Positions 41,697-51,240 are shown, counted from the stretch's first letter. The stretch: DNA of 54,452 bases from Streptosporangiales bacterium (GCA_009379995.1 WHSR01000026.1:1-54452), one strand, 5' to 3'. The notes: generated by a model from the sequence alone, not told the origin. Program-made: numbers and translations.

Positions 41697-43031
41697 ATGG
41701 GACTGAAGGATCGACTCGATGACGATCGACACGCCGACCGGCGGGAACGCCGGGCCGGGGTCGCGCACTGGCGGCGCCGGCTGCTCGACGAGATCGACCT
41801 GAGCGAACTCGCCGCGCTCGACCTCGCGCAGCGGCGCGCCCGCCTGGAGCGGGTGACCGGCCACATCCTCAGCCGCGAGGGCCCGGTCCTGTCGCACCGC
41901 GAACGCTCGGCGCTGATCCGCCGGGTGGTCGACGAGGCGTTGGGCCTCGGCGTGCTCGAGCCGTTGCTCGGTGACGAGACGATCACCGAGATCATGGTCA
42001 ACGGGCCCAACGACATCTACATCGAGCGCGCCGGCGTCATCCACCGCGTGGACACGAGCTTCGCCAGCGAGGACCAGCTCTACCAGACCATCGACCGGAT
42101 CGTTTCCCAGGTCAACAGGCGGGTCGACGAGTCGAGTCCGATGGTCGACGCCCGGCTGCCCACCGGCGAACGGGTGAACGTCATCATCCCGCCGCTGTCG
42201 CTTACCGGACCCACGCTGACCATCCGCCGGTTCCCGCGCGCCTACCAGATGGAGGAGCTGGTAGGGATGGGGACCCTGGACGCGACCACCGGGATCCTGC
42301 TGGCCTCGTTCGTTCGGGCGAGGTTCAACCTGGTGATCTCCGGCGGTACCGGCACCGGGAAGACGACGTTCCTCAACGCGCTCTCGGCGTTCGTGCCGGC
42401 CGCGGAACGGATCGTCACCATCGAGGACGCCGCGGAGCTGCAGCTCATGCAGGAACACGTGGTGAGCCTCGAGTCGCGTCCGTCCAACATCGAGGGCAGG
42501 GGCGAGGTCACCATCCGCGAACTCGTCCGCAACGCCCTACGCATGCGGCCCGACCGCATCATCGTCGGCGAGGTTCGCGGCTCGGAGACCCTCGACATGC
42601 TGCAGGCGATGAACACCGGGCACGAGGGTTCCCTGGTCACCGTGCACGCGAACTCGACCGACGACGCGACCTACCGGCTGGAGACGCTGGCCAGCATGAG
42701 CGAGGTCAAGGTCCCGTACGACACGATCCGTGACCAGATCAACAACGCTGTCGACGTGCTGGTGCACCTCGACCGGGGACCGGACGGCTCGCGGCGCGTC
42801 GTGGAGGTCGCGGCCGTCGCGTCCCGGCGCCGGGAGCAGTTCCGGCTGCAGACCATTCTGGAGTTCGAGCAGGAACCCCTGGGACCCGACCGGGTGGTGC
42901 GCGGCAAGTTCCGCCACTACCCGCTGCCACCTGGCCTGGCGACCCGGCTCGTGCACGCGGGCGAGAGCGTGCCGCCGAGCTTCGGGGTCGGTGCGCAGGA
43001 GGACACGGCACACATGCGGGAAGTGTCATGA
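41697..43031 (+). CDS. tadA: Tad secretion ATPase TadA/CpaF
   Basis: 444 aa from ATG 41697. GVLEPLLGDETITEIMVNGPNDIYIERAG, LTIRRFP, ISGGTGTGKTTFLNALSAF (Walker A 216-224), VTIEDAAELQL (Asp box), RMRPDRIIVGEVRGSETLDMLQAMNTGHEGSLVTVHANS are fixed motifs of the GspE/VirB11 type II/IV ATPases of the CpaF group. It powers pilus extension (and, in Tad systems, retraction). The stop overlaps the TadB start. Confidence 0.96.
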   Translation: MGLKDRLDDDRHADRRERRAGVAHWRRRLLDEIDLSELAALDLAQRRARLERVTGHILSREGPVLSHRERSALIRRVVDEALGLGVLEPLLGDETITEIMVNGPNDIYIERAGVIHRVDTSFASEDQLYQTIDRIVSQVNRRVDESSPMVDARLPTGERVNVIIPPLSLTGPTLTIRRFPRAYQMEELVGMGTLDATTGILLASFVRARFNLVISGGTGTGKTTFLNALSAFVPAAERIVTIEDAAELQLMQEHVVSLESRPSNIEGRGEVTIRELVRNALRMRPDRIIVGEVRGSETLDMLQAMNTGHEGSLVTVHANSTDDATYRLETLASMSEVKVPYDTIRDQINNAVDVLVHLDRGPDGSRRVVEVAAVASRRREQFRLQTILEFEQEPLGPDRVVRGKFRHYPLPPGLATRLVHAGESVPPSFGVGAQEDTAHMREVS

Positions 43032-43972
43032 GCGGCCTGTTGAGCTACGGACCGCCGGCCATCGCGCTGGTGCTGGTGCTCGCGCTGGCAGTTGGGATGG
43101 CCGGCCTGTGGGAGTACGGCAAGGGGGCCGAGCAGCAGCGGCTGTTGGCCTCGCGCAGCGCGCTCGACGAGGCCGAACGGCGGGCCAACTCGCTCATGGT
43201 GCGGCTCGACCACCGACTGCGGCGCACCCAGCTGGGCAGGTCCGTGGGCAGGCGCATCACCGCCGCCGGGCTGCGCATCCGGGTGTCGACCTTCCTTCTG
43301 CTGCTCGTCGCGGCGGCGGTCGCCAGCATCTACGTCATAGGGGTGCTGCTCGCCCCGATCTTCGGCGTGGTCGCCGCCGTCGTCGTGGGGTGGGCGTTCT
43401 TCCGTTACCTGCGCCGGCACGAGGAACGGCGCCGGGAGGAGTTCATCTCCCAACTCCCCGAGCTCGCCCGGGTGCTGTCCAACGCCACCTCCGCCGGCCT
43501 CGCCCTGCGGACGGCCCTCGACATGGCGGCCGAGGAACTGGACGAACCGGCCCGCTCCGAGCTGCGCCACACCTCCGAGTCGCTGCGCGTGGGGCAGTCG
43601 GTCGAGCAGGCGCTGCGCGACCTCAGCGACCGGCTACCCTCCCGGGAGCTGTCGGTGCTGGTGAGCACGCTCATCGTGGCATCGCGCGCCGGCGGCTCGC
43701 TGGTCACCGCGCTGCGCAACATCGCGACCACGCTGGACGACCGCAAGGAGGTCCGCCGGGAGATCAAGACCACCTTCGCCCAGTCCGTCTACACCAGCTA
43801 CATGGTCGCCGGGCTGGGGATCGGCGTGCTCTTCCTGATGAACGTGATTTCCCCCGGCGTCATCGACCGAATGACGAGCAGCGCGGCGGGCCTGCTCATC
43901 CTCGTCGTCGGCTGCAGCCTGTTCGGCCTCGGCCTCTTCCTCGTCAACCGAGTCAGCAGGATCAACGTGTGA
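43028..43972 (+). CDS. tadB: Tad membrane platform protein TadB
   Basis: 314 aa from ATG 43028. Two N-terminal hydrophobic segments, then the GspF-like cytoplasmic domain (QLPELARVLSNATSAGLALRTALDMAAEELDEPARSEL, LSDRLPSRELSVLVSTLIVASRAGGSLVTALRNIATTLDDRKEVRREIKTTFAQS) and two C-terminal helices. It is an inner-membrane platform subunit that works with TadC and is driven by TadA. The stop overlaps the next start. Confidence 0.93.
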   Translation: MSGLLSYGPPAIALVLVLALAVGMAGLWEYGKGAEQQRLLASRSALDEAERRANSLMVRLDHRLRRTQLGRSVGRRITAAGLRIRVSTFLLLLVAAAVASIYVIGVLLAPIFGVVAAVVVGWAFFRYLRRHEERRREEFISQLPELARVLSNATSAGLALRTALDMAAEELDEPARSELRHTSESLRVGQSVEQALRDLSDRLPSRELSVLVSTLIVASRAGGSLVTALRNIATTLDDRKEVRREIKTTFAQSVYTSYMVAGLGIGVLFLMNVISPGVIDRMTSSAAGLLILVVGCSLFGLGLFLVNRVSRINV

Positions 43973-44895
43973 TGTCGCCGCTGCCCGTCCTCGCCGCCGT
44001 CGTGGTCGCCGCGACGGTACCCGTCCTGTTCGTCTGGGGTTGGTACCTGGTGCGGTACGAGAGGCTGGCCGAGCGATACAGCGCCGAGCTGGACCTGGAC
44101 GTGCGGCCGGCCGCCCGGCGGTGGACCAGAAGTGGCGCCCCGCTCACCGCGCTGGCCGAGGCGCTAGGCCGCCGCTTCGCGCCGATGCTGCTGCGTCTGA
44201 TGGGGCCGGCCCGGCTGGGCAGGATACGCCGGCGGATCAACGCCGCGGGCCGGCCGAACGGGATGACCAGCGACACCTACGCAGCCCGGAAGGCGGGGTT
44301 CCTGCTGGTGTTCGGCCTGCTGGGGCTCGTCATGCTGGCGTGGGGCAACTGGATCGTCGGCCTCCTGCTCATCGCCGTCGGCTGGTTCTGGGCCGACCTG
44401 TCGCTGCTGATCCTCGCGCGGCAACGGCAGTACGAGATCGAGCGAACCCTGCCGGACTTCCTCGACGTCCTGTCGGTCACGGTCAGTGCCGGGCTGAGCT
44501 TCCGGCACGCGCTCACCCGGGTGAGCGAGAGCATGCCGGGCCCGCTGGCCGAGGAGTTCTCCACCGCGCTGCGGCAGATGGAGGTCGGCACGAGCCGCCG
44601 TGAGGCGTTCGAGGAACTGCGGGCCCGCAACAGCAATTGCGAGCCGCTGTCCCAGTTCGTCACGGCGGTCCTGCAGGCGGAGGAGCTCGGCGCCCCGCTG
44701 ACCCGCGCGCTCATCGAAATCAGCGAGGACATGCGCCGGGAGTCGGCGCAGTCGGCGCGCCGCCGCGCCGCCCGGGCGGCGCCGCGCGTCACGCTCATCG
44801 TCACGACTGTCATGGTGCCCGGCGCCATCATCCTGCTGGCTGGGGCGCTGTTCATCGGCGGAGAGGCGACGTTGCCCGATGTCCTCTTCGACTGA
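43972..44895 (+). CDS. tadC: Tad membrane platform protein TadC
   Basis: 307 aa from ATG 43972, overlapping the TadB stop by one base. Like TadB it is GspF-related: ERTLPDFLDVLSVTVSAGLSFRHALTRVSESMPGPLAEEFSTALRQMEVGTSRREAFEELRARNSNCEPLSQFVTAVLQAEELGAPLTRALIEISEDMRRES between hydrophobic segments. The end overlaps the kinase gene (44879) by 17 bases, so the kinase is translated with the platform. Confidence 0.93.
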   Translation: MSPLPVLAAVVVAATVPVLFVWGWYLVRYERLAERYSAELDLDVRPAARRWTRSGAPLTALAEALGRRFAPMLLRLMGPARLGRIRRRINAAGRPNGMTSDTYAARKAGFLLVFGLLGLVMLAWGNWIVGLLLIAVGWFWADLSLLILARQRQYEIERTLPDFLDVLSVTVSAGLSFRHALTRVSESMPGPLAEEFSTALRQMEVGTSRREAFEELRARNSNCEPLSQFVTAVLQAEELGAPLTRALIEISEDMRRESAQSARRRAARAAPRVTLIVTTVMVPGAIILLAGALFIGGEATLPDVLFD

Positions 44896-46123
44896 GCTTC
44901 CACCTGAGTCCGCGGTGCTACCTCGCGTGGGTGCGCTGTGCCGCGCGCTGTTGCAGGTACGGCTGTTCCTGGCCGCCCTCACCCTGCTCGGGATGCTGGG
45001 GCGGACGGTGACCCTGAGCTTCCTGCTGGCCTTCGCGGGCGCCGTCTTCTCCTCCTGGCTGGCGAGCCACTACTGGGACCGCCTCGCGCCGAGGCTGGCC
45101 CGCCACCCGATCCTCGGCGGCCTGGACGTGGTGATCTCCTACGGGATCCTTTCCCTCGGCGGTCCGCTGGGACCGTTCTTTCTGTTCACCGTGGTGACCG
45201 CGGCGCTGGCCGGGCTGCTGTACCGCTGGCGCGGTGTCACCTACATCTGCGCCCTCCAGGTGCTCTTCTACTACGGGGCGCTGGCCACCGCCGGCATCGG
45301 CCCGGCGAACTGGAGCTTCCAGACGCTCATCGGACAGCCGGCGTACTACCCGGTCGTCGGGTTCGTCGGGGTGGCCATCCGCCGGCTGCTCGACGAGCAG
45401 GACCGCACCGAGGAGGCACGCCGCAACGCCGAGGTCGCGGCCGCCGCGGCGGAGGAACGCGCCCGCCTCGCCCGGGAGATGCACGACTCACTGGCCAAGA
45501 CGCTGCGCGGCATCGCCATGGCCGCGACAGCCCTTCCCGCCTGGCTGGAAAGGTCGACCGAGCGCGCGGCCCGGGAGGCCCGCGGCCTCGCCTCGGCCGC
45601 CGAGGTAGCCTCCCGCGAGGCCCGCGGCCTCATCACCCACCTCCGGTCCGACCAGCTCGACCGGCCGCTCGGAGACGCCGTACAGAAGATCGCGACCGAG
45701 TGGTCCCGGATGACCGAGATCCCGGTGACGCTGGACTGCGCCGCGCATGTCGAGCTGCCGCTGATGTGCCGCTACGAGGCGGTGGCGATCCTCCGGGAGG
45801 CGCTGACGAACATCGAGCGGCACGCCGACGCGTTCTCGGTACGGGTCTGCCTCCGCCGCGACGGCGACCGGGTGGCGCTCGAGGTGGCCGACGACGGGCG
45901 GGGGTTCGCGCCCGGGCCGGACACCGAGGACTGGCCGGACGACCTCGCCCGTCGCGGACACTACGGCCTCGTCGGCATGCACGAACGCGCCACACGGGCC
46001 GACGGAACGTTCTCGATCAGCTCAGCGCCCGGTGCCGGCACCCGGGTCGTCGCCGTCCTGCCCGCCGGCGCAAGCGCACCCACCCACCAGCAAGAAGCCA
46101 AGAACCCAGCGGAGTCAGGATGA
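44879..46123 (+). CDS. Sensor histidine kinase embedded in the pilus operon
   Basis: 414 aa. Residues 22-170 are hydrophobic, about five membrane helices. [16 protein letters not shown] has the phosphorylated His (about 202) of the HPK7/NarL-partner type, [11 protein letters not shown] is the N-box and DDGRGFAPG the G-box. The ATPase domain is complete. Its partner is the LuxR-type regulator whose start overlaps its stop (ATGA). Placement inside the pilus operon suggests that it senses pilus or envelope state and adjusts pilus gene expression. Confidence 0.93.
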   Translation: MSSSTELPPESAVLPRVGALCRALLQVRLFLAALTLLGMLGRTVTLSFLLAFAGAVFSSWLASHYWDRLAPRLARHPILGGLDVVISYGILSLGGPLGPFFLFTVVTAALAGLLYRWRGVTYICALQVLFYYGALATAGIGPANWSFQTLIGQPAYYPVVGFVGVAIRRLLDEQDRTEEARRNAEVAAAAAEERARLAREMHDSLAKTLRGIAMAATALPAWLERSTERAAREARGLASAAEVASREARGLITHLRSDQLDRPLGDAVQKIATEWSRMTEIPVTLDCAAHVELPLMCRYEAVAILREALTNIERHADAFSVRVCLRRDGDRVALEVADDGRGFAPGPDTEDWPDDLARRGHYGLVGMHERATRADGTFSISSAPGAGTRVVAVLPAGASAPTHQQEAKNPAESG

Positions 46124-46818
46124 GCGCTCGAGGCGGTTCAGGGACCGCCACCCTCGTACGTGTCCTGGTGGTCGACGACAACCCCGTCGTACGGTCCGGC
46201 CTCGCCTCGCTGCTGGAGGCGAGCGGCGAGATCGAGGTGATCGGGGAGGCCGGTGACGGCCGGCGCGCCGTCGAGCTGGCCGAGCAGGTACGGCCGGACG
46301 TGGTGCTGCTCGACGTGCGGATGCCGCTCGTCGACGGGGTCGAGGCGGCCGAGCCGCTCAGCCGGGTCGCGCGGGTGCTGATGCTCACCTACACCGACGA
46401 TCCGGATACCGTACGTTCCTCCATTCGCCGGGGTGCCTGCGGGTACCTGGTGCACGGCACCTTCACCGCCGAGGAGCTCGGCCGGGCGGTACGGGAGGCG
46501 GCGGCCGGAGCGCATCCCCTCTCCCCCGCCGCGGCCAGCGCGGTCATGGACGCGGTGCGCAGCGCCCCGAGCGGGACGGGGGTCGACTCGGCAGCGGTCC
46601 GGGCCGGCCTCGGCCTGAGCGTCCGGGAGGCCGAGGTCATGGACCTGATCGCGCGGGGACGGTCCAACGGTGAGATCGCGCGCGAGCTGTTCCTCAGCGA
46701 GAAGACGGTGAAGAACCACGTCAACCGGATCTACGCGAAGCTGAGCGTCGAATCGCGGGGTGCGGCCATCGCGCGCTGGCTCGGCACCGCGTCCGAGGAC
46801 CGGCCGGGGGAACCGTGA
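46120..46818 (+). CDS. LuxR-type response regulator of the pilus operon
   Basis: 232 aa from ATG 46120. Receiver: [34 protein letters not shown] with the phospho-Asp (about 65), MLTYTDD and GYLVHGT (the usual Lys is replaced by His here). C-terminal LuxR helix-turn-helix: [56 protein letters not shown]. Partner of the kinase just upstream. It may control the downstream pilin promoter (a gap of 111 bases separates it from the flp gene). Confidence 0.95.
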   Translation: MSARGGSGTATLVRVLVVDDNPVVRSGLASLLEASGEIEVIGEAGDGRRAVELAEQVRPDVVLLDVRMPLVDGVEAAEPLSRVARVLMLTYTDDPDTVRSSIRRGACGYLVHGTFTAEELGRAVREAAAGAHPLSPAAASAVMDAVRSAPSGTGVDSAAVRAGLGLSVREAEVMDLIARGRSNGEIARELFLSEKTVKNHVNRIYAKLSVESRGAAIARWLGTASEDRPGEP

Positions 46819-46850
46819 TTGGGCCCCCCGCCGCACAGGTTGGGTCCGGG

Positions 46851-46865
46851 GGCCCTTCGAGGGCC
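46851..46865 (+). terminator. Small hairpin before the pilin gene
   Basis: GGCCCT (46851-46856), TCG, AGGGCC (46860-46865) lies in the 111-base gap between the response regulator and the Flp pilin. It may terminate or attenuate the upstream transcript, or protect the 5' end of an abundant pilin message. No T tract. Confidence 0.3.
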
Positions 46866-46929
46866 GTCCCGTTCCCCGTAGCGTCGGGACATCAGCAGGG
46901 CAAGTGGAAAGGCTCAGGGGGCACCAGAC

Positions 46930-47169
46930 ATGAAGGCACTACTTCCCATCTACCTGGCCGTCACCGGCTTCGTACACGACCGCGCGGAGCAGATGCGGGA
47001 ACGCCGGGAGCGCGGCCAGAACACGCTGGAGTACCTAGGCCTCGCGATCATCATCGCGATCGCCCTGGTCGTGGCGCTGACCGGCGCGCGGGAGCCGCTG
47101 CGCAACCTGGCAACCAACTTCGTCAACCAGGTCAACCAGGTGCTGTCCGCGACGGGCGGGGGCGGCTAG
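46930..47169 (+). CDS. flp: Flp-type pilin
   Basis: 79 aa. MKALLPIYLAVTGFVHDRAEQMRERRERGQNTLEYLGLAIIIAIALVVAL: a positively charged lead, then Gly before Gln-Asn-Thr-Leu-Glu-Tyr and a hydrophobic helix. The pair G/Q with Glu at +5 is the prepilin-peptidase site of Flp pilins. This is the likely major fibre subunit. The lead is 29 residues and unusually hydrophobic. A CAGGGGG ribosome site precedes ATG 46930. No TadV/CpaA peptidase is in the window. Confidence 0.88.
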   Translation: MKALLPIYLAVTGFVHDRAEQMRERRERGQNTLEYLGLAIIIAIALVVALTGAREPLRNLATNFVNQVNQVLSATGGGG

Positions 47170-47198
47170 ACCCAGCACCGGTAGACCGAGGGGCCAGC

Positions 47199-48185
47199 AT
47201 GGCCAGCGTGGTCAAATTGCCGGCACGCAACCGCGATGGCGGTGAAGAGGGGCAGGTCTTCATGCCTGTCATCTTCACCGCCATTGTCGGCATTCTGGCT
47301 ATCACGATGCTGATCCTGCAGCTCGGCCGGGCCGGCGACCTGCGGACCCGTACCCAGACCGCTGCCGACGCCGCGGCGCTCGGCGCGGTCGCCGCGATCC
47401 GGGACGCTGCCCTGGCCTTCCAGGCCGAGGGGCTGATGCCGTACGGCACCCGCTACGAAAGCGCACCCGACGCGGTGTGGGAACGGGCCCGCGAGTACGC
47501 ACGGCGCAACGGAGCGGTTCTGGAGGACCTCCAAGCCTCCGGCATCGGCCGCACCATCACCGTTTCGGTACGCAGCCAGGAGCGGCAGGGTGGATCGCTG
47601 TCCGGAGCCCGGAACAGCTACGCACGGGCCAAGGCCACGGCGAAGGTGTTTTTCCCCGGCGACTGCTACGTCAACGACACCGGCAACCTGGACGAAAGCG
47701 AGCGGGGCGGGCGCGGGGAGGCCGAGCGGGCCCGCGAGGAGCACGACGGTGCGCTCATCTGCAACGGCCAAGCGGTCACCGACCAGGGCCTCTTCGCCTC
47801 GCTTTTCCAGCTTCGCCTACTGCCGCGCCCGGAGCCGGTGCTGAGCGTGGCCGGCATCCCGCTCGGCGGGGCCAGCAACGGCGCGAACCAGGAGCTCGGT
47901 CGCCGGATGGCCGCCCAGTGGGGATGGACCGGCGCCGAGTGGGAGTGCCTCAACAACCTCTGGATCGGGGAAAGTAGGTGGAACCACCTGGCCCGCAACG
48001 ACGATTCGGGTGCGTACGGCATTCCGCAGGCACTGCCGGCCGAGAAGATGAGGTCCGCCGGCGCGGACTGGCTCACCAACCCGGCCACCCAGATCGCCTG
48101 GGGCCTCGACTACATCGCCAGCCGCTACGGCACGCCGTGCGGCGCCTGGCAATTCTGGCTGTCGCAGAGTCCGCACTGGTATTGA
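47199..48185 (+). CDS. TadG-like protein fused to a lytic-transglycosylase-like domain
   Basis: 328 aa. N-terminal EEGQVFMPVIFTAIVGILAITMLILQLGRAGDLRTRTQTAADAAALGAV is the TadE/TadG-like start of pilus assembly proteins (a helix, then TAADAAALGA). After a variable linker with two cysteines, residues 236-328 read RRMAAQWGWTGAEWECLNNLWIGESRWNHLARNDDSGAYGIPQALP and ATQIAWGLDYIASRYGTPCGAWQFWLSQSPHWY, a transglycosylase-like domain with Glu258 in the catalytic position (GES). Such a fusion would let the pilus machine open peptidoglycan locally. Confidence 0.85.
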   Translation: MASVVKLPARNRDGGEEGQVFMPVIFTAIVGILAITMLILQLGRAGDLRTRTQTAADAAALGAVAAIRDAALAFQAEGLMPYGTRYESAPDAVWERAREYARRNGAVLEDLQASGIGRTITVSVRSQERQGGSLSGARNSYARAKATAKVFFPGDCYVNDTGNLDESERGGRGEAERAREEHDGALICNGQAVTDQGLFASLFQLRLLPRPEPVLSVAGIPLGGASNGANQELGRRMAAQWGWTGAEWECLNNLWIGESRWNHLARNDDSGAYGIPQALPAEKMRSAGADWLTNPATQIAWGLDYIASRYGTPCGAWQFWLSQSPHWY

Positions 48186-48191
48186 TCGGAA

Positions 48192-49235
48192 ATGACCCGT
48201 GAAATGATGACGTCCATGCGCCGCACTCCGCGCCCTCGTCGCACCCTTGTCGGGCTCACCGCGGCGGCCCTGTTGCTGCCGCTGTTCGCGACGGTGCTGG
48301 TGGCCGGCGGACCGGCGGGGCGGGACGGCGCGCAAGCGGCCAACCCGTGGGGCGCTCGTCCGATCCAGACCACCTACATGGCGGCGTTCCCGTTCCGGGT
48401 CGACTTACTGTCGCTGAACCGGCCGTCCCCGCAGGCGGTCGTGGCGACGTTCCGGCTGACCAACATCGGTTCCACCGACCACATGGCGGGCCAGGCGCTG
48501 GGTACGCTCGACGATCTTCGCTCCCCTGCCGGGATCGCCCTCCTCGACGCCGAGAACCTGAAGGCGTACTTCCCGCTGACCGCCTCGGACGGCGAGTGTG
48601 TCTGCTCGTTGTTCAGCAGCCTCCCGAACGTGGAACCCGGGGGGACGCTCGACGTGTTCGCGTGGTTCCCGGCGCCGCCGGCCGACGTGCAGCGGGTGTC
48701 CGTGGAGATCCCGTTCGCCCCGCCGCTCATGGACGTTCCCATCGGGTCCAGTACCGCGCCGGTGCCGCCGCCCAGCGGCCAGCCGGAGCGCGACCCGGCC
48801 AAGCTGACCCTGCGCTCACCGCGCATCCAGCAGCTCGTCTCGGTCACCGACACCCTGGACAAGTCACGGACGACGGAGGAGGACGACAAGGAGAAGCGGG
48901 TCAGGCTGTCCACCGACGTGCTCTTCGACCTCAACAAGGCCGACCTCAAGCCCAGGGCGCGCTCCATCCTGCGGGACGTTGCCAAACAGATCGACAGGTC
49001 GTCCGCCAAGACGGTCAGGGTCGACGGCCACGCCGACATCACCGGCAACGACGCCATCAACATCCCGCTGTCCAAGCGGCGCGCCGCGGCGGTCAAGAAC
49101 GAGCTGGAGAGACTGGTCGAACGCGACGTCACGTTCCGGGCCGAGGGCCACGGCTCCGCTCAACCGGTCGCCTCCAACAAGACGGCGGAGGGCCGCAGGC
49201 TGAACCGACGCGTGACAGTGAGCTTCGCGAAGTGA
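48192..49235 (+). CDS. OmpA-family C-terminal domain protein
   Basis: 347 aa with an N-terminal hydrophobic export segment (TLVGLTAAALLLPLFATVLVAGG). A beta-rich domain of about 150 residues leads to an OmpA/MotB peptidoglycan-binding domain (VRLSTDVLFDLNKADLKPRARSILRDVAKQI, VRVDGHADITGNDAINIPLSKRRAAAVKNEL, GHGSAQPVASNKTAEGRRLNRRVTV). It should anchor a surface or pilus component to the wall. ATG 48192 is followed by in-frame ATGs at 48204 and 48207, so the exact start is not certain. Confidence 0.9.
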   Translation: MTREMMTSMRRTPRPRRTLVGLTAAALLLPLFATVLVAGGPAGRDGAQAANPWGARPIQTTYMAAFPFRVDLLSLNRPSPQAVVATFRLTNIGSTDHMAGQALGTLDDLRSPAGIALLDAENLKAYFPLTASDGECVCSLFSSLPNVEPGGTLDVFAWFPAPPADVQRVSVEIPFAPPLMDVPIGSSTAPVPPPSGQPERDPAKLTLRSPRIQQLVSVTDTLDKSRTTEEDDKEKRVRLSTDVLFDLNKADLKPRARSILRDVAKQIDRSSAKTVRVDGHADITGNDAINIPLSKRRAAAVKNELERLVERDVTFRAEGHGSAQPVASNKTAEGRRLNRRVTVSFAK

Positions 49236-49249
49236 GCGGGGGTATCACG

Positions 49250-49870
49250 ATGCGCAGCAGCGCCCAGCGCGGGAGAGGGGCGGCGCTTGCGACCGCGCTC
49301 ACGGCCATCCTCGTCGCCGGGGCGCTCCTCGCCGGATGCACGAGGGAGGGCTCGCCTCAGGCCGAACCCACGAAGCGGCAGCCGAACGGCACGATCTCCG
49401 TACCCCCGGGTTCCCCTCCCCCGCTACCGGTCGCAGCCACCGCCGCACCGGCGGAGGGACAGCAGGTCAAGGTCGAGATCAACGACGTCCGGGCGGACAG
49501 CCGCGGGCTGGCCGTGCTGCGCTTCACGATCACAAACGAGGGACCGCAGCCGTTCGACGTGCAGAACCTCACCGACGAGGAGCGGGACCCGGCCGTCGGC
49601 TTCGAGCACTTCACCTGCCGGAAGGCCCCCTCGGGGGTGACCCTGGTGGATCCGGAGGCGAAGGAGCGCTACCACCCGGTGCTCCGCTTCGACGGCGACA
49701 ACCGCTACTGCGTGAACACCAGGTTCTCGTTTCCCAAGGTGAACCCGGTGGAGCGCGGACGTCGGCTCACCCTCTACACCGCATACGTGCTGCCGTCCGA
49801 GGTACGGTCGGTGACCGTCGAGGTTCCCGGGTTCGAGCCGGTCGAAGACGTCCAGGTCACCCGCGGGTGA
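49250..49870 (+). CDS. Exported lipoprotein of the pilus locus
   Basis: 206 aa from ATG 49250 (GGGGG ribosome site), with a basic start, a hydrophobic core and lipobox LLAGC. An upstream GTG at 49232, overlapping the OmpA-like stop, is an alternative. The mature part is beta-rich (VKVEINDVRADSRGLAVLRFTITNEG, FDVQNLTDEERDPAVGFEHFTC, YCVNTRFSFPKV), similar in character to the N-terminal domain of the OmpA-like neighbour. Function unknown, presumably envelope-linked. Confidence 0.85.
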   Translation: MRSSAQRGRGAALATALTAILVAGALLAGCTREGSPQAEPTKRQPNGTISVPPGSPPPLPVAATAAPAEGQQVKVEINDVRADSRGLAVLRFTITNEGPQPFDVQNLTDEERDPAVGFEHFTCRKAPSGVTLVDPEAKERYHPVLRFDGDNRYCVNTRFSFPKVNPVERGRRLTLYTAYVLPSEVRSVTVEVPGFEPVEDVQVTRG

Positions 49871-50246
49871 CCCCGTCCCGCCCCTTGGTCGGGTCAGCGA
49901 TGCCGAGCTGGACGCCGGGGCGGACGCCCCACTCGGCAAGGGCGCCCCACTCGGCCTCCAGCACGTGCCGCGCCCTGAAGCGGAGCATGCCGAGGCGGTT
50001 GGGCCTCATCTGTACGACGCTCAGCACCCGAAGATCCCTGCCGAGGTAGGCGACGTCGATCGGAAAGCGCATCCGCATGGTGTGCACCGACGCCGACGGC
50101 GTCAGCAGGATCGCTCCTTCGATGCCGTCCCGCCCGAGCAGCCCACGGGTCCGCGCCCGATACGAGGCGGCGATCTCCACCGGCGCCACCGGCTTCCCCT
50201 CGCACAGCAGCACCGCCCGCCCGTCCCGGAAACGCCTCGTTCCCAT
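49857..50246 (-). CDS. DUF192 family protein
   Basis: 129 aa on the opposite strand; its 3' end overlaps the lipoprotein stop by 14 bases. VEIAASYRARTRGLLGRDGIEGAILLTPSASVHTMRMRFPIDVAYLGRDLRVLSVVQMRPNRLG is the DUF192 signature (GLLGR...HTxxMRFPIDV). Family members are small and usually exported or found near Tad pilus genes; the role is unknown. Confidence 0.9.
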   Translation of the reverse strand: MGTRRFRDGRAVLLCEGKPVAPVEIAASYRARTRGLLGRDGIEGAILLTPSASVHTMRMRFPIDVAYLGRDLRVLSVVQMRPNRLGMLRFRARHVLEAEWGALAEWGVRPGVQLGIADPTKGRDGVTRG

Positions 50247-50366
50247 CCCCGCATCATCCGGCCTTCGCGGCGCCGCTTGCCACGGGCTTCACAAAGCTCG
50301 CGACCAAAGTCACGCCCGAAATGTCGTTTTCGATGGGTCACGGACTCTGTGAAGGGCCGGGACGGG

Positions 50367-50561
50367 CTACGGCTTCGCCGCGCCGCCGACGTCCCGGCGC
50401 TCCCAGCCCTCCTGGACCAGGTTGAAGTGCGCGTGAGTGCGTGGGTGCCGGGCGGCCGCCGCGCGGTCGAGCCGCACACCCAACCCCGGCTCGGTGGGCA
50501 GGCCGAAGCAGCCGTCGTCGGGGTCCACCCCCGGCGCCCCCGTGACGAGGTCCTGACCCCA
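50367..50561 (-). pseudogene. C-terminal fragment of an enolase-superfamily (mandelate racemase type) enzyme
   Basis: On the minus strand WGQDLVTGAPGVDPDDG, FGLPTEPGLGVRLD and HAHFNLVQEGWERR end at a TAG (50367-50369). This is the very end of mandelate racemase/muconate-type enzymes. The barrel and catalytic residues are absent, and the frame differs from that of the LysR remnant joined to it at about 50565. Confidence 0.7.
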
Positions 50562-50566
50562 TGTCG

Positions 50567-51226
50567 CCGTTCGATCGTGCGCCCGCTGGGGGTCGTTCGC
50601 GGAATGACGGTGTCGAGCGTGATCTCTGGCATGCCGAGGCCGGCGACGACGGTGTGCTCGCCGAGGTCCTCCAGGGTGGCGTGGCCGCGCTCGGCCAGCC
50701 GATGGCCAGCCGGGACGAGGAGGACCCGCTCCTCGCGGGCGAGGATGGGTCCGACGGTCAGGTCGGGCTCGTCGATCGGCAGCCAGGCGGCGATGGCGTC
50801 GAGTTCGCCCTGGCGGAGCAGCCCGAGGGCCTCTATGGTGTTCAGCTCCCTGACGGCCGTCCGGCAGCCGGGGTGCCGCTCCTCGAAGGCCCGAATGATG
50901 TGGGTGAACGAAGGGCCGGCGGCGAGATAGCTGTAGATGCTGATGCGCAGTTCTCCGGAGACTCCTGTTGCGGCTTCCCGTACGGCACCGATCACGGTGT
51001 GGATCTCGTCGTAGGCCGGGCGCAGGCCGTCGCGCAGTCGTTCACCGAGCGGAGTCAGCCGTACGCTTCGGCTGGTGCGTTCGAAGAGCTGGCCGTCGAC
51101 CTGTTGTTCCAGGGTGCGGATGGTTTGGCTGACTCGCGCGGGTGGCAGGTAGAGCCGCTGTGCGGTTCGACCGAAGTGCAGTTCCTCGGCCAGCACGAGG
51201 AAGATCTCTATCTCCCGTAGCTCCAT
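50567..51226 (-). pseudogene. LysR-family regulator, truncated at its C-terminus
   Basis: From ATG 51226 (GAGGGAGG upstream) the first 220 residues are a normal LysR: MELREIEIFLVLAEELHFGRTAQRLYL and VSQTIRTLEQQVDGQLFERTSRSVRLTPLGERLRDGLRP form the winged helix, then the ligand domain up to IPRTTPSGRTIERR. At about 50566 the reading frame runs into the enolase fragment out of frame, so the last 75 residues are missing. A deletion joined two formerly separate genes. Confidence 0.75.
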
Positions 51227-51240
51227 GCCGGCCTCCCTCG

